Positions 35,001 through 44,506 of a stretch of 44,506 nt of DNA are shown one piece after another. Position numbers and translations under genes: made by a program. The notes beneath the pieces are model-generated. The model worked only from the letters and a program-made list of their open reading frames with translations. It had not been told where the DNA came from and ran no database searches. This DNA comes from Rodentolepis nana (lineage: Eukaryota > Platyhelminthes > Cestoda > Cyclophyllidea > Hymenolepididae): positions 1 to 44,506 of the forward strand of contig UZAE01012365.1 of the NCBI GenBank assembly GCA_900617975.1. The letters run 5' to 3'. Positions within the stretch are counted from its first letter, which is position 1. Every line of letters starts with the position of its first letter.

Positions 35001-38000
35001 GTTATCATTGCTCTTGACAAATAGAGAAAAAAAATGTGGATGACAAACTCATTGGGTGGTCTTCAACTTAGTGGCTGGATGAGATCTGATGATGGCCTGA
35101 ACTTATGCTCAGCCCCGGATTCTACCTACCTGCTCGCTTATATCGGTGGTTCTCTTGCGCGCCTCCCAACTGTTCATTGGTTCTCCCAATGTCACAACTG
35201 TGTCCTTGATGGGGCTCATGAAACCGCATAGTCGTAAGAAGAAAGAGTTCATTGAATGTCCCGTTTTCTGCCTCCAGTCATTTTCAACAAATGTTGGGCG
35301 TGTCATATAGGCATTAAATGATTTATACTAGTTAAAAAAACTCACAAAGGATTCGAGGAGAATAAACACCCTTGACATGTTTCATTCTGTTTTGTTTTTG
35401 ATCGGTGGTTTTACCTCGCATTTGTATTTTTCTAGACACTTGATAGAAATAGAGGGAGAGTTGTTTTCGCGTAGTTTATGTTTTAAAAAGAGGTTTGTTT
35501 ACATGTTGTTCTTGTTCGTATTCTGGCATGTCGAACGTCGTAAAGGTTTTAAATGTGCAATATTTACTTCATGGGGCCTACCGGTAGCTTTCAATTCAAA
35601 CTATGCATCACAGAAATGTTTCTTTTCAGCATCCGGCTTTATTGTTTTAACTTTCTGGGTTTGCTTGCGGGGAAGATCTATTGAAATAATTTTTTTCAAA
35701 GTCCACAGCTCCATATACACACTGTTGTAGATTTATCGATTAGAAATTCTCATTCAATGCGTTAATTGGTATTGAGAACCCCTATGATCTGTAACTTTGA
35801 GGGGTGTGTTCATTGGTCTATGGATATTTGGCTCACTCCAGCTCCGACATTTTGCGATAATGTAACGTCAGTTTTATAGTTGTTAATAAGATAGAATGTG
35901 CCCAATCACACGAACGCTGTAAAGTCTTCAATATGTTTCTTTTCAATAAGAGGAGGTTGTATTAAACAAGGAATATTTAATTCACTCTTCTTGATATGCA
36001 TCCTCTGTTGCGAGATTCTTTCACCAAGATCAACATTTTGATGAAGCCACAATATCATGTTATTGTCGTGTTTTATATTGCGTTTCATTTGATAGCAGTA
36101 AGCTAATTCAAACTTTCCTTTACTAAGGAAACACATTATGATTTCTAGTTACAGTACATAGAACTACAAATTCCGGTTGTTGAATTCGAACATAACCGCG
36201 TTTCTCAATTGTATATATTACTCAGTGGCACGTACCTAATCACTCAGAAAACATGAATGCTTTCTCTCAACCTTGGGATAATCGACCTTGAGGAAGTATC
36301 TACTTCATCTACAGCAGTTGTTTATCAATTCTCACCAAACTCTAGTTGCTATGGCCTTGAGTCACGTAGCCTCCTCTCTCTCCATTCCCTTTCATGAATT
36401 CAGTATTTTTTTCACCGGTGTTTCTCCTCCTCCTCCTCATTCGACAAATTAGATTACTAACTCCCTCGCTTTCGTTTTGTGTCTGACAAACTCGTTGTGG
36501 CCACTCACCGAACAAGAGTTAAAAAAGTCAGTTGAAGTGGGGAGGGGGTGTGTGTGTGCTGACACTGCTTTTCCAAGCGACGCAAGCACCGGCTGATGGC
36601 TTGTCTTTTTCTCACAATTCTTCTTTGCCCCCCCCCCCCCCCCCCCCCCCCCTCCTCCTCCTCTGACCTATGTACTTTTCCACGATGCACGCTTTTTTAC
36701 TCATCTTTCAAGGTCTCTATCTCCTGATGACTCCTACTTCCGGTCCACTCTTTTTGTAGTCATCTTTCTTCTTGGCTTTCTCTTTCTGCTCTGCTACTGA
36801 CCTTGTTCACGCCACCCGACGCACGATCTGGTTTTGGACATGCATTTTCGTGGATGCAGAAATGATTATATACTTGATTGCGTTTTACTTTAGCACGTGG
36901 GTGGGTGGGGGGGTGTGTATTCGGGCAGAAAGAGTGAAGAAAGGTAAACATCCATTGAAAGGTGTGTCACTGGCTTTCATTTGAAGGATAACTTTTTACC
37001 CCAGCACTACTGCTTGGATTGCAATAATTTCTACTAATAGCACTAAAGAATAGCGTGTCCTCTATTCAACGAATTTAAATGCTTAAGGAGCGAAGAGTAG
37101 TCTGTTTTCTTCAAATCTTACCAATCATTTTCGAAACGGCAATATATATTCTTAATCTCTATCATCGTTTTACAGGACATCCTATGTACAATCTAACTGT
37201 TATTGACATATAATCCTGCTTTAAAAGTATTCGTTTGGCAATTGTCTGGTGGACTGAAGGGAGTAGAATTTGTCGATAATTTCTGCTAATTTGCAGAATC
37301 TTTGCTCTATTTCCCAGGAATGTATCTTTGCTCTTCCAGGAGATATCCATTTGTGTTGGAACGATCCGGGAAAATTTTGCAGAAATTGGCGTACTTATCT
37401 GAGTCATTATTGTCCACTAATTTATTGTTAAGCTATGACCATAAGACGCGCCATCTCTTGCTAAAATTCTCAAAAGTATTTTAGTTTTTTTTTCATGTAT
37501 TCCTAGAGGTAATTCGTTTCCTACCTAATTACATTTAATATTCGTCGTGTCAAATGGAGCGCTTTCACTTTTACAGCGAGACTTGTAATCTTGGCACATA
37601 ATGTGATTAACCACATATCTTCTTTTAGATAGGTTGGAGCTAAGAATAAATCCAGGGCTTTTTAATTTAACCATTATGAAATTTTAGGGGAAAAAAGGCG
37701 ACGCAATTTCTCCACTTTAGTGGATTATTGACATGCCGCGCGGAAATTTTCTTTTTTTAGAAATAAAATAAGAAAACAGAAAGCAACTACCCTAGATCAT
37801 TAGAATAGGTATTGAAACGCTCTACCAGGAAAAAAGATGTTGTTTTGACGGGAATTAATCAGTACGATTGGCCTTCTAAATCAGCGGATACGACGTGATT
37901 AGTTTCGAATTCGTGTTCTCTGACTTGATATTGGCGTATACCACTTTACTTTTTATTTAATTTCTGCGTCTCAAATCGATAATATGTAATATTAATTCAA

Positions 38001-39491
38001 CTTTAGTACTATTGATGCAAATCCAATTATTTGAACCATCACGATCGACTATGACAGTTTTGTTCACTTTTGTGTAGTTACTTAATAAGTAGCTCTTGTT
38101 ATAAATTCTCTCATCGTGATGATTTATGCCATCTCCCTACCCACTGCTGGCTGCCACGAGGTGTTTGAGTCTTAACCTCACTCATTCACTTACTCATTTC
38201 TACGCACGTATCTAACTGTGTGTGTGTGTGTGAATTGACTCAACCACCACAGAGAAGTGTGTCACAAAATAAAAAGTACACAGTAGCTGCCATGCAGAGA
38301 GTAGTAGTAGTAGTTTTCTCTTACTCAAAATGACCTCCTGTGCAGAGTCTCTAGGTTGAGTTCTCTCTCGCTCTGCGACAACACACTACTAATAGCAGTA
38401 GCAACTTTCTTAAATGCAATTAGCACTTGGCACAACGCAAGGGTTTTCTTGTCTACTTGCTCTAATTCTTCACGAAGGAATGACTGGCACATGCATAACC
38501 TCCTCTTTTGTTGTGTCTTAATTTGATCATCAATTATGTGTGTGTGAGAGAGAGTAGAATTTCATTTACAATGCACTCTACTTTCGATATATATATATAT
38601 ATATATATCCTCGATGGAATTAAGGAAATTTTGTTTTTTTTGCGCTTTAGATGTCTTTTAATGGACCATTTCCCAGGGGCTTCTATTGGAATTTGAGGAG
38701 ATAGGCTCCAAATGTTACTTATTCGGAGGTTGTTAGTAGCACTTTTCTTAAAATATGTGGTTTAACTGACACACTTTTGGCATCTGCAGGCTTGTTCTAA
38801 TACAATTATCAGGATCAATGTTGGAGCAAACAGCCGGGGGTCTTGTTCTCTCTCTCTCTCTCTCTCTCTTTGTCTCAGATGCGTGCGAAGGCAAAATGTT
38901 GCGTGTAATTCAATTTACTTTTCCAATGTTTCTCCTCCCCACCCTCCCACCCCCGCCTTTCGGAATCAGCACTGTTCCATTTATTTTTTTGGTCTCTCGT
39001 ATAGGTGGTTGATGTTTGTTATTGAGGTTTGGAGTGTATTCTGTATATTGACTTGCGTGGGGATGCTAGTACTATGCAATCTACTAAATGTGTGTTCTCT
39101 CTGGGATATTCCGAATTTTATATGTAATGCCAAATACAGTAACCTCTCTTCATCTCTTCGAGTAACCGTTTTCTTCATGTCGTTTCAGGTTACGCTCTGG
39201 AAGGAAAATCTCGAGGGCGTCTGGGTGACCTTGAGTGAGATTGCGCGTGGTCGTCAAAACACAACCGCCACAGCCGACTCTTCCGTTTCGCTGGGTGGAG
39301 GTGTAGGTAGCTATGGAGTACCACTAACAGCCCCCACTTCCGCGACAACTACACCTGCGACTATGGAACATTCTCAACCCCCAGTGACTTCAACTCGAGA
39401 TTCGATGTTCAATCGGGCTTCCATGCAGCAATCGAATCCCGTCTATGACCATTCCGCTATGAACTCTAATGTCGTCTCCTTGGCCCCTTGA
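29009..39491 (+). CDS. SEC13: SEC13, COPII coat and nuclear pore beta-propeller; start codon not in the first visible exon
   Basis: WD-repeat protein that pairs with SEC31 in the outer COPII coat and with NUP145/NUP96 in the nuclear pore Y complex. Exons: 29009-29053, 29094-29209, 29289-29574, 30506-30642, 31608-31959 and 39189-39491; all phases agree and give 412 codons before the stop. The frame starts VSVYQTVDTGHEDII, matching SEC13 from residue 2 (M-VSV-x-x-TVDTSHEDMI). Further blocks: HDAQMNYHGTILATCSSD, GPVWGLSWAHP, LLASCSYDRSVIVW, WAPHEYGLVLACGSSDGSIS, GGCDSLIKIW, WIRDVAWCPS, IASCGQDGRVIVWQ, VVWHVSWSLTGNILAVSGGD and VTLWKE. It is about 90 residues longer than human SEC13 (322): an extended linker lies between the fifth and sixth blades (RQPPHPYQQAVEGG on) and a Thr/Ser/Asn-rich C-terminal tail of about 70 residues follows the last blade. 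Its second exon follows a 40-nt intron; its last intron is 7229 nt. Confidence 0.93.
36628..36663 (+). repeat. Poly-C run (25 nt) followed by (CTC)n
   Basis: Twenty-five consecutive C, then CTC/TCC triplets. On the minus strand this is a G25 run and a G-quadruplex candidate. Confidence 0.95.
38587..38608. repeat. (AT)n microsatellite
   Basis: Uninterrupted AT repeat in the last SEC13 intron. Confidence 0.9.
38847..38869 (+). repeat. (TC)n microsatellite
   Basis: Uninterrupted TC repeat of about 23 bp in the last SEC13 intron. Confidence 0.9.
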
Positions 39492-40776
39492 AAATGATCC
39501 CCGCCCTCTTGTCCTCTCTCCACCTTGTCTTTTTGCTTCCCCGTCTTCTATGTTTGTGTAATTCTCCTCGAAAATATAGTAAATCATTTTGTTGAGTTTG
39601 TCTTTTTGATTGCCATTATGATCCTTGAGATAATCGAAGCTACTTGATTCGTGTGAACTGTAGTTCGAGGGCGGTTGATTGGAAACTTGTATTGCCTGGT
39701 GGATGTTATTCACAGAGTCGTTTTCGAAATCGAATGAGTTCTAATGCACTTGAAAGCGCTTTAGTCGGAGGTTCCTGGAAATGAATGATTAAACGTATTT
39801 GATTATGAGTGAACAATTGATTCTGGATGCACTAATTTGTTCAATTTCTCCTGAAAAGTATGTCTCACTGGTGTAGTTGGAAAAGCATCCGCATAAAAAG
39901 AACAATAGACTGATTCAATAGTGGTTGAAACGGGGTAAATAGAATTAACGTGAGGAAGGCTATAAAGCTGAGATATCATAATTCAGGTGCCCATTTCCAA
40001 CTCTTGCCTCGGATAGAGAGCGGCGTCTCGGGGCTTTCCTGTTGACAGACTCGAATTCTGTGACCTAGCATGGTTTGTCATTCCATTCACTGGGCATTAT
40101 CATGAGCCGCACATAATTTTATTTCGGGAGTACTGAGTTTCCGTTTTCCCAGAAATTAGCTTAATCTTCCTAATTTGACTCCCGGTTGCAGTTGTGGGAC
40201 GATTGATTTGACTCTTTGGTTGGTCAGATGATCTCAATAAATTGACATCATTTACAGATAAGACTAACAACGATGTTCGCTGCCAAAATGGAGAAAAATG
40301 GTAACGAAGGCCTTTAATGAACAAACACGCTACTCAGTAGACGCAAAATCACTACTGTCCTAGCTGAGTAGGACAGTAAATATAATTATCCGCGACGTTT
40401 AGTCAGTCTGTTTCATTATAGCAATAGTCGGCCCAGATAAAACGTTTTTTCCAAAAAACGCTCCGTTTGTCTTGCCTCCAGACTCCTATGATTTACTAAA
40501 TATATGGGACAGAAAACAACCACAAAAATAGCACAAGGCCCAGGTGGATCAAGACTACTTACTTCCTTATTAAAATTCAAATAAAAGGAATTGCAATTTC
40601 TTGTCAATTTAATATTGCAGCTTAGTTACTTCTACTAGGCTACTAAAATTGAAATCTGCCTAAATGTTTAATTTATTTTTTACTTCAAAACAGTAAATTA
40701 TCGGCATTATTGCTCAAAAATTAGTATTGACTTCACGGGTTAAAAATAAACGAACAAAGTTTGGGCCGCCAATTAT
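39492..40776. other. SEC13 3' flank, no recognised gene
   Basis: Contains the SEC13 3' UTR. No canonical AATAAA within 100 bp of the stop, though AATATA occurs. The remaining ~1.1 kb up to the mariner shows nothing I can identify. Confidence 0.5.
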
Positions 40777-40804
40777 TGGGTTGGCAACTAAGTCATTGCC
40801 GTTT
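40777..40804 (+). repeat. mariner left terminal inverted repeat
   Basis: Pairs with 42041-42068 on the opposite strand; differences at the third base and near the inner end only. Confidence 0.9.
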
Positions 40805-40956
40805 TTGTTGACAGATTCACTCTATACTTTCTTTTGTTTTGTTAACGTGGCCAGAGCATCTAACCTATATTTTTTTCTTACTGTATGGGCTTCTAGGTTA
40901 ATTAGTAAAAATTTTTTTGTTTAGTTCTTTAGTTTTGTTTTTATCCCAATTTAAAA

Positions 40957-41994
40957 ATGAAAGAACAGGACGTGCACTTCCGACACATTTTATTGTATTA
41001 CTTCCGAAAAGGCAAGAACGCATCGCAAGCACAAAAGAAGTTATGTGCCGTATATGGAGATGAAGCCTTAAAAGAAAGGCAGTGTCGAAATTGGTTTGAA
41101 AGATTTCGTTCCGGTGATTTTTCACTGAAAAATTCACAACGATCTGGCCGCCCAGTCGAAGTGGATGAAACCCATATCAAGGCCATTATCGATTCAAATC
41201 GTCACAGCACAACACGAGATATTGCAGAGAAGCTCAATGTGTCGCATACATGCATTGAAAAAATATTTTTAAAACCCTTGGTTATGTCAAGAAACTTGAT
41301 TTATAGATCCCTCACCAGTTAAAGGAAATTCATTTGACGCAACGGATTAGCATCTGTGATTCGCCGCTACTGAAACGCAATGAGAATGATCCATTTCTGA
41401 AGAACCTAGTTACTTACTGGCGACGAAAAGTGGATAGTTTATAACAATGTTACTCGCAAGAGATCATGGGTGAAGCAAGATCAACCAACTCAAACAGTAT
41501 CAAAAGCAGAGATTCACCTAAAAAAGACTATGCTGTCAGTCTGGTGGGATCACAAAGGAATTTTGTATTTTGAACTCATGCCGCAGAACCAAACGATAAA
41601 TTCAAATGTGTATGTTGAAGAACTAGAAAAACTGAAGGATGCAATTGAAGATAAGTGGCCGGCATTATCAAATCGGAAGGGTGTTGTTTTCCATCATGAT
41701 AACGCAAGGCCCCCCCACACATCTTTGGTTACTCGGCAAAAATTATTGGAACTGGGTTGGGATGTTTTATCACACCCACCATATAGCCCTGACCTTGCGC
41801 CCTCGGATTATTATTTGTTTCGTTCCATGCAAAACTCTTTAAGTGGTAAAATTTTTAACGCGGATGATGTCGGATCACACCTAATTCAGTTTTTTAATAG
41901 CAAAGACCAGACATTTTACGAACGGGGAATTTTTACTCTGCCAGAACGATGGAAAAAGGTCATCGACAAGAACGGCCAATATCTAATTGAATAA
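40957..41994 (+). pseudogene. mariner transposase, inactivated by frameshifts and a stop
   Basis: DDE/D transposase of Tc1/mariner type. Intact N-terminal helix-turn-helix region, 40957 to about 41262 (ERQCRNWFERFRSGDFSLKN, then SGRPVEVDETHIKAIIDSN and TTRDIAEKLNVSHTCIEK). The frame is then lost near 41263, the correct frame has a TAG at 41304-41306 where the family has Trp, and at least one more indel lies before TGDEKW. The C-terminal part resumes and is open to 41994 (MLSVWWDHKGI, KGVVFHHDNARP, HPPYSPDLAPSDYY, ending DKNGQYLIE). The three catalytic Asp codons remain at 41422, 41698 and 41806. A three-base insertion in the C run at about 41709-41716 makes the last spacing D35D instead of D34D. 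The sequence resembles the cecropia/SETMAR-like branch. Confidence 0.93.
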
Positions 41995-42040
41995 AGTTAT
42001 ATTTTTAAACAAAAATTCCGAATTTGCCTTCTTATTTGAA

Positions 42041-42068
42041 ATCGGCAATGACTTAGTTGCCAACCTAA
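42041..42068 (-). repeat. mariner right terminal inverted repeat
   Basis: Reverse complement of the left end with two mismatches, followed directly by the TA duplication. Confidence 0.9.
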
Positions 42069-42288
42069 TAGAATTGGGGTTGGGGAAAAATCGATACCAA
42101 ATGACTCGGGCGTCAGGTGTTTAAAGCGAAGACTTAAACAGCTGCATTAACGATAACAATGTGCTTAAGAGCCTATTCAGGAGATAGGTTTCCAAGCTCA
42201 AAAACCCTCCAGATGCGAAAAACGAAGGTGTAGAAATACAAGAGCCAAATAGCACTCTGTCACTGCAAGAACTCCTCCTAGGAATTTA

Positions 42289-42605
42289 TTTATTTCAAAT
42301 GGCAGGCGTTTTGATAGTTATCATTAGCCATTTAGCAGACTTCGGGCTTCACAGTGGGGAGGAAAATCATAGTGAGAAAATTCGAGAGGAGGAAAGAAGA
42401 GTGATTCACAGATGTAAAGAGATAGATGGCCACAAATGCAGAGAAAAGGTAAGATGAGTACTGTTGAAGTGGTCGAATTTAACATACAGTGGGGTCATGG
42501 TAGTTTGAAGCCAGAAGTCAACTGCCAGTTAATAGATTTTTTTACCGTAGGAGTATGCGTTGCCTAGGTTGCACCACGTGGAGGTAAGTCTATCGCACAC
42601 CCCCT
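42289..42605 (-). mobile_element. SINE-like retroposon, copy F
   Basis: Same family, 317 bp. Exact 13-bp target duplication TCCTAGGAATTTA at 42276-42288 and 42606-42618. The tail reads TTTATTT on the plus strand side at 42289. Confidence 0.92.
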
Positions 42606-43512
42606 TCCTAGGAATTTACTACTTTGCAGAAATGATGTGCATAATGAGTTGAATTACTGAAAATCGTCATATTTGTTCGAAAACGCGGAGTATTGCAACG
42701 AGGGTGATACTTTTTTGGCTCAAAGTATTCTATTTGGAATGCTTTTAACTAATTTGTCAGCTGTCCAAAATGAAATGCGAAAGTAACTGAACGGCTCTCC
42801 CTAATTAGTGCCTCGATTTGACCAATGCCAATATCTAGCTCCATGGGCTATCGAGGCGACGTTTTTGAACATGTGATTAAAACAGGGCACGAACAATATC
42901 AGATTTAAAAAGGGTGGGGACAAATCGGATTTCAGGTTAAGAGGTGCCTACAGGTTTAATGGTGAATTATAAACGCGAATTAAGTCCATTTTTTTGCAAT
43001 ATTTAAGATGTATGGGTTAATACCCATTCGACAGGAGAATGTTAATTACCTTGTTTTAAAAGGATAAGAAACTGTTTAAGCCTAACCATCGATTTGGTCA
43101 ATTAGTCAGTTATCCTCCAAAAGCACCAAATTTGCCAAAAAAGGAAGCAGAATATATAATGTCCAGCTCAATCATTAAACCATTTAAATTTGAGTACACA
43201 AATTCAATAGTTAATTCGTTACTATACGCTCCCTTTAAATTACTTTGAACTGTGTTATGGTGATAGTGTAATGCTCTTAAAGGAATGCCAGAATTTCTTG
43301 TTTAAAAGTGTTTCTTTTTTTGGTACGTCTTAACCATATTTTGCTCTTTATCACGATTTGCCTGTTTGGCCTTCGTTATGTCTTCTTGTGATCATTGAAT
43401 TATGTCGATTAGCAGGCCAATTGTGGAAAACTTTCGTATGGCACCTCCTTTGTGAATGCCTAAAAGCAATCCCCAAATTCTTTTGCATGCCATTTATCTC
43501 TGATTCAGTCCA

Positions 43513-43542
43513 ACACGCGCGCACATGCGCGCACACACGCAC
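43513..43542. repeat. Alternating purine-pyrimidine (CA/CG) tract
   Basis: Thirty bases of strictly alternating purine and pyrimidine including CGCGCGCA and GCGCGCACAC, the kind of sequence that can adopt Z-DNA. Confidence 0.8.
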
Positions 43543-43855
43543 CCATATGCCACCAAACCACCCAAAATTCGAAATCATTTTAGGAGGGAATTTCACAAAT
43601 CCACCTCACTTTCAATAGGTGCTCTGACCCAGAATGACTCCCAATTTGGGCCAAGTTGTCACAAAGCCCTTACCACAGTGCCCTGACACATGGACCGCAA
43701 AATCATATCGTCCCCCAAAAAGTGTTGCATACAAATGAACGCCCAATCGGTAGAAGAAATGTGGACTAATAATATTAATTCCCCACCCCAAAGGTACATA
43801 CAACTAAAGAATATTAATGCTGTCGATTTACAAGCACTGTTTGAGGAGATTTACA

Positions 43856-43915
43856 ATGGAAAACGTTTTAGATCAACTTGTCCATTATCTCCGTGAATGC
43901 AATCTTGCCAAAAGG
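43856..43915 (+). CDS. Possible first coding exon of an unrecognised gene
   Basis: ATG at 43856 opens MENVLDQLVHYLRECNLAKR, amphipathic and coding-like in composition, followed by a possible but weak donor AAAAG|GTTAAA. No continuation could be placed in the remaining ~590 bp, so it may be chance. Confidence 0.2.
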
Positions 43916-44093
43916 TTAAAAAGGTTGACATTGAAATTAGTTTCTCCATAAACTGTTTCGCTGTAAACTCTTTCCCACTCAAATCAGATCACAATTCTTC
44001 CCTTGCCGTCCAACACCATAAGACAGTCATTCTTTTCAAAGCCACTTTTAATAAAATTTCTTTCATATATTGCTAATTTATATTCTGTGTCTG

Positions 44094-44430
44094 GGGTATG
44101 AAATAGACTTACCTCCACGTGGTGCATCCTCAGCAACATATATTCATTCGACAAAAAAGTCTATAAACCGGCAGTTGACTTCTGAATTCAAACTACCATG
44201 ACCCCACTGTATGTCATATTCAATCCCTTCCACAGTACTCGTCTTAACTTTACGCTGCCTTTGTGTCTGCCTGTCTCTTTTACATTCTTAACCCACTCTT
44301 CTGTTCCCCCCTCCCCCCCCCCTCCTCGACTGTTTTTCCACTTTGTCTGTTCCTCCCCTCCATGAAGTCCTAAGTCAACTAAAGTGCTTATGATAACCAT
44401 CAAGACGCCTACCATTTGATATAAATAAAC
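44094..44430 (+). mobile_element. SINE-like retroposon, copy G
   Basis: Same family, plus orientation, about 337 bp. Target duplication ATTCTGTGTCTG / ATTCTGTGCCTG at 44082-44093 and 44431-44442, one mismatch. Head retains AAATAGACTTACCTCCACGT; the tail ends GATATAAATAAAC. Confidence 0.9.
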
Positions 44431-44506
44431 ATTCTGTGCCTGAATTTTCATAAGACCCATTGCTACCTCTATTGAAACAACAGCTCTCGTAGTAAAAGAT
44501 ATGTCC

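Larger units (their letters stand above)
31960..39188 (+). other. Last SEC13 intron (7.2 kb)
   Basis: The donor AAG|GTTCGT is weak and the acceptor CGTTTCAG is normal. The intron contains a G run at about 34802-34814, a 25-C run at 36628-36652, a (TG)n tract at 38217-38232, an (AT)n tract at 38587-38608 and a (TC)n tract at 38847-38869. I see no retroposon of the window's family and no convincing nested gene. Open frames such as 33199-33465 minus and 35377-35730 plus have no recognisable features. Confidence 0.7.
40777..42068 (+). mobile_element. mariner-family DNA transposon, near full length
   Basis: 1292 bp between inverted terminal repeats and flanked on both sides by TA (40775-40776 and 42069-42070), the mariner target duplication. 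The left end starts TTGGGTTGGCAACTAAGTCA and the right end, reverse-complemented, TTAGGTTGGCAACTAAGTCA. The ends agree at about 26 of the first 28 positions. It encodes a broken transposase on the plus strand, so it cannot move by itself. Confidence 0.95.
42619..44093. other. Region without a supported gene
   Basis: AT-rich DNA between retroposons F and G. Holds the alternating purine-pyrimidine tract at 43513-43542 and one weak candidate first exon at 43856-43915. Other open frames here lack any recognisable feature. Confidence 0.5.

Noticed and set aside
35377..35730. 117-codon plus ORF in the last SEC13 intron
   Set aside because: Hydrophobic, Phe-rich translation expected from T-rich DNA; nothing recognisable.
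43358..43618. 86-codon plus ORF near the right end
   Set aside because: Runs through the CA/CG tract, has no family signature and no splice or promoter context.
10281..44430. The dispersed family as a MITE, LTR miniature element or hammerhead-bearing SINE
   Set aside because: No terminal inverted or long direct repeats within the element, variable-length target duplications and an AT-rich tail favour retroposition; no CTGATGA/GAAA hammerhead core was found.
10281..44430. The family as spliced-leader RNA genes because of the GTAAGT after a short head
   Set aside because: The sequence before the donor does not resemble known flatworm leaders, no Sm-type site follows, and the tail orientation places the donor on the antisense strand.
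44188..44460. 90-codon minus-strand ORF
   Set aside because: It lies in retroposon copy G; the same peptide phrase (GVLMVIIS) arises from copy B, so it is repeat translation.

Overview
The window is invertebrate nuclear DNA: AT-rich, genes split into many exons with GT-AG introns from about 40 nt to 7.2 kb, dispersed retroposons and a decayed mariner. Two genes have coding frames that begin exactly at a 3' splice site with no AUG of their own. That fits flatworms (Platyhelminthes), whose spliced leader (SL) RNA ends in AUG. The mix of repeats and intron sizes suggests a tapeworm, but I cannot prove the species. Coordinates below come from hand-built exon models checked for phase; homology calls rest on remembered family sequences, not searches. 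Layout, left to right. (1) 1-2545, minus: the 5' part of an unrecognised coiled-coil protein that runs off the left edge. (2) 3084-4684, plus: mitochondrial ribosomal protein mS23. (3) 4821-7199, plus: short-form tRNase Z (ELAC1), starting only 136 bp after mS23 and probably the second cistron of an operon. (4) 8164-18970, plus: catalytic subunit of DNA polymerase zeta (REV3), modelled here as 27 exons with consistent phase and 1685 residues, from the N-terminal domain through both C-terminal cysteine clusters. (5) 20435-21856, minus: MFAP1, a spliceosomal protein, in a single exon. (6) 23637-26020, plus: NECAP, a clathrin adaptor-associated protein, in two exons. (7) 29009-39491, plus: SEC13, a COPII and nuclear pore beta-propeller, in six exons with a 7.2-kb last intron. 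(8) 39492-44506: gene-poor DNA with a mariner relic and two retroposons. The genes are unrelated housekeeping functions (mitochondrial translation, tRNA 3' processing, translesion DNA synthesis, splicing, endocytosis, secretion). Only mS23 and ELAC1 look co-transcribed. A single retroposon family of about 310 bp occurs seven times, and each copy is flanked by a direct repeat of 7-20 bp. Three copies lie in REV3 introns, all in the same orientation. The main finds are ELAC1 and SEC13, whose start codons seem to be supplied by the trans-spliced leader, and the seven-copy SINE-like family with a structured head and a conserved splice-donor sequence on one strand.
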